From contig CAZFZB010000114.1 of NCBI GenBank assembly GCA_964523415.1, positions 1 through 8,918 on the forward strand: a stretch of DNA of 8,918 bases, written 5' to 3'. Origin of the DNA: M0108 sp964523415 (GTDB taxonomy: Bacteria > Pseudomonadota > Gammaproteobacteria > Chromatiales > Chromatiaceae). The translations under genes were made by a program, and so were the position numbers. Below the pieces are notes generated by a model. That model did not search any database and was not told the origin of the DNA. It saw nothing but the letters and a program-made list of their open reading frames with translations. Of the stretch, positions 5,504 to 8,918 are shown one piece after another; the stretch's first letter is position 1; every line of letters starts with the position of its first letter.

Positions 5504-6337
5504 ATGACACCGCATATGCCCCACCCTCGCAAAAGGTTTGGCCAAAACTTTCTCCAGCATCAGGATGTCGTCCATCGGATCATCGCCGCCATTGCGCCCC
5601 GCCCGGGCGAAATACTGGTGGAGATAGGCCCGGGACGCGGCGCCATAACCCGAGAATTGTTGCGCTCAGCCGGACGACTGGATGCTATCGAACTGGATCG
5701 AGACCTCATTGCGGGCTTGGCTCAGGCGTGCAGCACCCTGGGTCGATTGACCATCCATAATGCTGACGCCCTAACCTTCGATCTTTGCCAATTCGTAGCT
5801 CCCGGGGGGAAGTTACGTCTGGTCGGCAACCTGCCCTACAACATCTCCACTCCGCTCCTCTTCCGCTTCCTAGAACAAAAGTCCTGTATCTTGGACATGC
5901 ACCTCATGTTGCAAAAGGAGGTAGTGGACCGCATTGTCGCCACTCCGGGTTCCAGAACCTATGGCAGGCTATCGGTCATGATCCAATCCTGGTGCCGGGC
6001 CACGACCCTGTTTGAAATCCCCCCCGAGGCCTTTTTCCCGGCACCCAAGGTTCAATCCGCCTTTCTGCAACTGACGCCCCTGAATCCCCCACCCTACCCA
6101 GTTCAGGATTTGGCTCACCATCAACGTCTGGTTACCCAGGCCTTTGCTCAGCGTCGCAAAACCTTGCGCAACTCGCTAAAAGGGTTGGCGGCTTCGCAAG
6201 ATTTCGCCGCCCTTGGCATTGACCCAGGTCAACGTGCCGAGGAGTTATCGGTCTCCGCCTTTGCCAGCCTAGCGAATCTGACTTGCAAAGCCACGCCATC
6301 GCCCGAAAATCCTGTGGCTATCGATTCGAGGCATTAA
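5504..6337 (+). CDS. rsmA: 16S rRNA dimethyladenosine transferase, 277 aa
   Basis: RsmA (KsgA) dimethylates two adjacent adenosines (A1518 and A1519 in E. coli numbering) in the last helix of 16S rRNA during late small-subunit assembly, using S-adenosylmethionine. Landmarks in order are KRFGQNFL (residues 10-17), the SAM-binding VEIGPGRGAIT (39-49), IELDRDL (62-68), NADAL with Asp88 (86-90), the catalytic GNLPYNIS (108-115), MLQKEVVDRI (135-144), FFPAPKVQSA (177-186) and QRRKTLRNSL (216-225). Length is normal for the family (about 270). Translation may start at ATG 5504 or ATG 5516; neither has a clear ribosome site, and E. coli has a similar short lead before the KRFGQ motif. It is the first gene of a likely operon with the downstream lon, 41 bp away. 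No missing key residue is seen. In E. coli rsmA sits instead with pdxA and apaG. Confidence 0.97.
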   Translation: MTPHMPHPRKRFGQNFLQHQDVVHRIIAAIAPRPGEILVEIGPGRGAITRELLRSAGRLDAIELDRDLIAGLAQACSTLGRLTIHNADALTFDLCQFVAPGGKLRLVGNLPYNISTPLLFRFLEQKSCILDMHLMLQKEVVDRIVATPGSRTYGRLSVMIQSWCRATTLFEIPPEAFFPAPKVQSAFLQLTPLNPPPYPVQDLAHHQRLVTQAFAQRRKTLRNSLKGLAASQDFAALGIDPGQRAEELSVSAFASLANLTCKATPSPENPVAIDSRH

Positions 6338-6367
6338 CCCTTCCGGAATCTTGAGACAACACCCTTC

Positions 6368-6373
6368 AGGTGG
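6368..6373 (+). promoter_or_regulatory. Ribosome binding site favouring the lon start at 6379
   Basis: AGGTGG lies 5 bases before ATG 6379. The in-frame GTG at 6370 overlaps this site, so it is unlikely to be the start, and I begin lon at ATG 6379. Confidence 0.55.
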
Positions 6374-6378
6374 CACAG

Positions 6379-8814
6379 ATGAATGACCATACCGAGAATG
6401 AGGACTATCTGGCGACTGATGAAGACGCAGAGAATAGGGCATCAGACCTGGATCAGGAGGCATCCATTGGGGGACCGTCCATGCCAGCTCGCGTCAAGGA
6501 TGTGCTCCCCGGCATCATTCATCTGTTGCCCGTAGCATCCCGGCCCTTTTTCCCAGGCCAGGCCGTGCCCCTGCTCATGTCGGGCAAGCACTGGGTAAAG
6601 ACCATTCGTGCCGTGGTCAACTCGGACCATAAGATCTTAGGCGTTGTCCTGGTAACGAACGATACCGCCGAGGAGGCCAATGCGGAGCAGTTTCATGCCA
6701 TCGGCACAGCATGTCGAGTCCATCGGGTTCATGAACAGGATGGGCACCTCCAGGTGCTGGTGGAGTGCATTCATCGCTTCCGCATTGAGAACTGGGTCTC
6801 ACGGCGGTCCCCCTTCTCGGCCCGGGTCGAATATCTCCCTGAGACAAGCACCTCCGAGCAGGATGAAATCAAGGCCTATGCCATGGCCGTTATCAATACC
6901 ATCAAGGAGTTGCTCCCTCTTAATCCGCTATATGTAGAAGAGTTGCGCCTCTTCCTGGATCGCTTCGGACCGGATGACCCTTCTCATTTAGCCGATTTTG
7001 CCGCCAGCCTGACCACCTCCACCAAGGAGCAACTGCAGGGTGTTCTGGAGGCAGTGGATTTGCTGAACCGTATGGAAAAGGTTCTCATCTTGCTCAATAA
7101 CGAATTGGACTTGGCCCGTGCCCAACAAAAAATCCGCGAATCGGTAGAAGAGCGGATGCAGAAGCAACAACGGGATTTCTTTCTAAAGGAACAACTCAAG
7201 GTCATTCAAAAGGAATTAGGGTTAGCCAAGGATGATCGCACGGCTGAACTGGACAAGTTCCGGGAGCGCCTCCAAGCCCTAACCTTGACAGAGGAAGCCC
7301 AGAAACGTGTCGCTGAGGAAATGCAGAAGATGGCCATCCTTGAGACGGGGTCCCCTGAATATTCCGTCACCCGGAACTATCTGGATTGGATCACGACCTT
7401 GCCCTGGGGGCGTTTTTCCAAGGACAAGCTAGACCTGAAACGCGCTCGGCGCATTCTGGATCGAGACCACTACGGTTTGGAGGACGTCAAAACCCGTATC
7501 CTCGAATTCCTGGCCGTTGGCATTCATAAGGGTCAAATCGCTGGGTCCATCATTCTGCTTGCAGGACCACCCGGGGTGGGCAAGACCTCCGTGGGCCGTT
7601 CGATTGCCGATGCCCTTGGGCGTCGCTTCTACCGCTTCTCTGTTGGCGGGATCCGTGACGAGGCCGAGATCAAGGGCCACCGCCGTACCTATATTGGTGC
7701 CATGCCAGGTAAATTCCTGCAAGCTGTCAAGGATACGGGTACCGCCAATCCGGTCATTATGCTCGACGAGATAGACAAAGTTGGCGCCTCCTATCATGGC
7801 GATCCCGCCTCTGCGCTACTCGAAGTGCTCGACCCAGAGCAAAATTCTGACTTTCTCGATCATTATCTCGACTTGCGTTTTGACCTCTCTAAGGTGTTAT
7901 TCGTTTGCACCGCAAATCAGTTGGACAGCATCCCAGGCCCACTGGCGGATCGCATGGAGACCATCCCCCTGTCAGGCTACATCTTGGAGGAGAAGTTGGC
8001 CATCGCCAGGAAATACCTGCTCCCCCGTCAGATCGAAAAGGCTGGATTACCAAAGCGGTCGGTACGGATCGACGCGGCTACTCTTCGCTCGGTGATCGTA
8101 GGTTACGCGCGCGACGCGGGGGTGCGGCGACTTGACAAGCAGCTAGGAAAAATCGTGAGGAAGTGCGCAGTTAGGATGTTGGAAGGCGAGATGCAACCCA
8201 TCCAGGTTGGTCAGGATCGGCTCAAGGACTATCTCGGCAGCCCCATGTTCCGTGACGAACGGAAGCTAATGGGGCCAGGCGTGGTTACTGGGCTAGCCTG
8301 GACAGCCATGGGCGGTACTACCCTTTCCATTGAAGCCGTAAGAACCCATGGATTTAACAGAGGATTCAAGCTTACGGGCCAGCTAGGTGAGGTCATGAAG
8401 GAGTCAGCGGAGATCGCCTATGGTTACCTCGTCAGCCACGCAGAGCAATATGGCGTGGAACAGACCTATTTCGAAAATTCCTTTATTCATATTCATGTCC
8501 CAGCAGGCGCCACTCCCAAGGACGGCCCATCGGCGGGTATCACCCTGGTTAGCGCACTGCTGTCCCTGGCTCGCAATAAACCTGTCCGTCGCGTGGCCAT
8601 GACAGGGGAAATTACCTTAACAGGAGCAGTTTTCCCGGTTGGGGGAATACGCGAAAAACTGATCGCTGCCCGCAGGGCCGGATTCAAGGAAATAATCCTG
8701 CCCGCTGACAACCAAGGGGAATTCGAAGAAGTACCGGAATATGTGCGTCAGGGGCTGCACATCCATTTCGCATCTCGATTCGAGGATGTGGTTAATTTCC
8801 TATTCCAGGCCTAA
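6379..8814 (+). CDS. lon: Lon-type ATP-dependent serine protease (endopeptidase La), 811 aa
   Basis: Lon is a hexameric cytoplasmic AAA+ protease that unfolds and degrades damaged and regulatory proteins. The order is standard. An N-terminal LON substrate-binding domain spans about 45-245, followed by a coiled helical linker to about 315 (EERMQKQQRDFFLKEQLKVI) and the YLDWITTLPWG motif (334-344). The AAA+ core has Walker A GPPGVGKT (396-403), Walker B VIMLDEID (459-466) and sensor TAN (511-513). The C-terminal protease has KDGPSAG with catalytic Ser718 and REKLIAARRAG with catalytic Lys760. All key residues are present. The first 35 residues are an acidic extension absent from E. coli Lon. 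The LON domain opens LLPVASRPFFPGQ rather than the usual LPLRDVVVYPHM, which I associate with the second Lon type (AsrA-like, as in Pseudomonas). It follows rsmA closely and has no clpX neighbour, so a canonical lon may exist elsewhere in this genome. Confidence 0.95.
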   Translation: MNDHTENEDYLATDEDAENRASDLDQEASIGGPSMPARVKDVLPGIIHLLPVASRPFFPGQAVPLLMSGKHWVKTIRAVVNSDHKILGVVLVTNDTAEEANAEQFHAIGTACRVHRVHEQDGHLQVLVECIHRFRIENWVSRRSPFSARVEYLPETSTSEQDEIKAYAMAVINTIKELLPLNPLYVEELRLFLDRFGPDDPSHLADFAASLTTSTKEQLQGVLEAVDLLNRMEKVLILLNNELDLARAQQKIRESVEERMQKQQRDFFLKEQLKVIQKELGLAKDDRTAELDKFRERLQALTLTEEAQKRVAEEMQKMAILETGSPEYSVTRNYLDWITTLPWGRFSKDKLDLKRARRILDRDHYGLEDVKTRILEFLAVGIHKGQIAGSIILLAGPPGVGKTSVGRSIADALGRRFYRFSVGGIRDEAEIKGHRRTYIGAMPGKFLQAVKDTGTANPVIMLDEIDKVGASYHGDPASALLEVLDPEQNSDFLDHYLDLRFDLSKVLFVCTANQLDSIPGPLADRMETIPLSGYILEEKLAIARKYLLPRQIEKAGLPKRSVRIDAATLRSVIVGYARDAGVRRLDKQLGKIVRKCAVRMLEGEMQPIQVGQDRLKDYLGSPMFRDERKLMGPGVVTGLAWTAMGGTTLSIEAVRTHGFNRGFKLTGQLGEVMKESAEIAYGYLVSHAEQYGVEQTYFENSFIHIHVPAGATPKDGPSAGITLVSALLSLARNKPVRRVAMTGEITLTGAVFPVGGIREKLIAARRAGFKEIILPADNQGEFEEVPEYVRQGLHIHFASRFEDVVNFLFQA

Positions 8815-8918
8815 GAATCGGGCAAGTACAGTTCCAATCATCCGCACACCTTCGACGAGGCAGGCTAGAAACCATAAGGAGATCGGAAGTAATTCGCTTG
8901 CAAACAAAAACCCCCGCC
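8815..8918 (+). other. Spacer after lon, possibly the start of another gene
   Basis: No terminator hairpin is visible in this 104-bp tail. Near the end there are AAGGAG at 8876-8881 and GGAAG at 8885-8889. TTG 8898, 8 bases after GGAAG, opens a frame (LQTKTPA) that runs off the window. A new gene could begin here, but seven codons are too few to support it. Confidence 0.2.

Noticed and set aside
7429..7797. Minus-strand 122-codon frame inside lon
   Set aside because: It lies opposite the highly conserved AAA+ core of Lon and has no domain of its own.

Overview
This window looks like a chromosomal segment of a moderately GC-rich proteobacterium, most likely a gammaproteobacterium. The PurN and RsmA (KsgA) sequences align closely with what I remember of the E. 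coli proteins, and the CYTH/CHAD protein, DUF6489-like protein and second-type Lon fit that group. I cannot name a genus. I found no rRNA, tRNA, CRISPR array or intact mobile element.

Layout. (1) 1-579 is the 3' nine-tenths of purN on the plus strand, cut by the window edge, followed by a 78-codon unknown gene (618-854). (2) 876-1130 on the minus strand is a DUF6489-like small protein converging on it. A 249-bp spacer (1131-1379) behind it appears to hold a decayed minus-strand coding remnant. Next is a 154-aa minus-strand orphan (1380-1844). (3) On the plus strand a 51-codon ORF overlaps by ATGA with a calcineurin-like metallophosphoesterase (1957-2945). (4) On the minus strand a CYTH-like/CHAD protein (5321-3738) overlaps by ATGA with an orphan ParA-type ATPase (3741-2965). 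(5) On the plus strand rsmA (5504-6337) is followed 32-41 bp later by a large Lon-type protease (6379-8814). The last 104 bp is spacer, possibly with the start of another gene.

The housekeeping parts are de novo purine synthesis (PurN), ribosome maturation (RsmA) and protein quality control (Lon). The most interesting unit is the CHAD-ParA pair. CHAD proteins are known to bind inorganic polyphosphate and polyphosphate granules, and ParA-type ATPases position DNA or protein cargoes on the nucleoid. The 4-bp gene overlap makes it reasonable to infer a two-gene module that spaces or segregates polyphosphate granules. This is a hypothesis from gene context; no ParB/McdB-like adaptor is visible, so the CHAD protein itself would have to be the adaptor.
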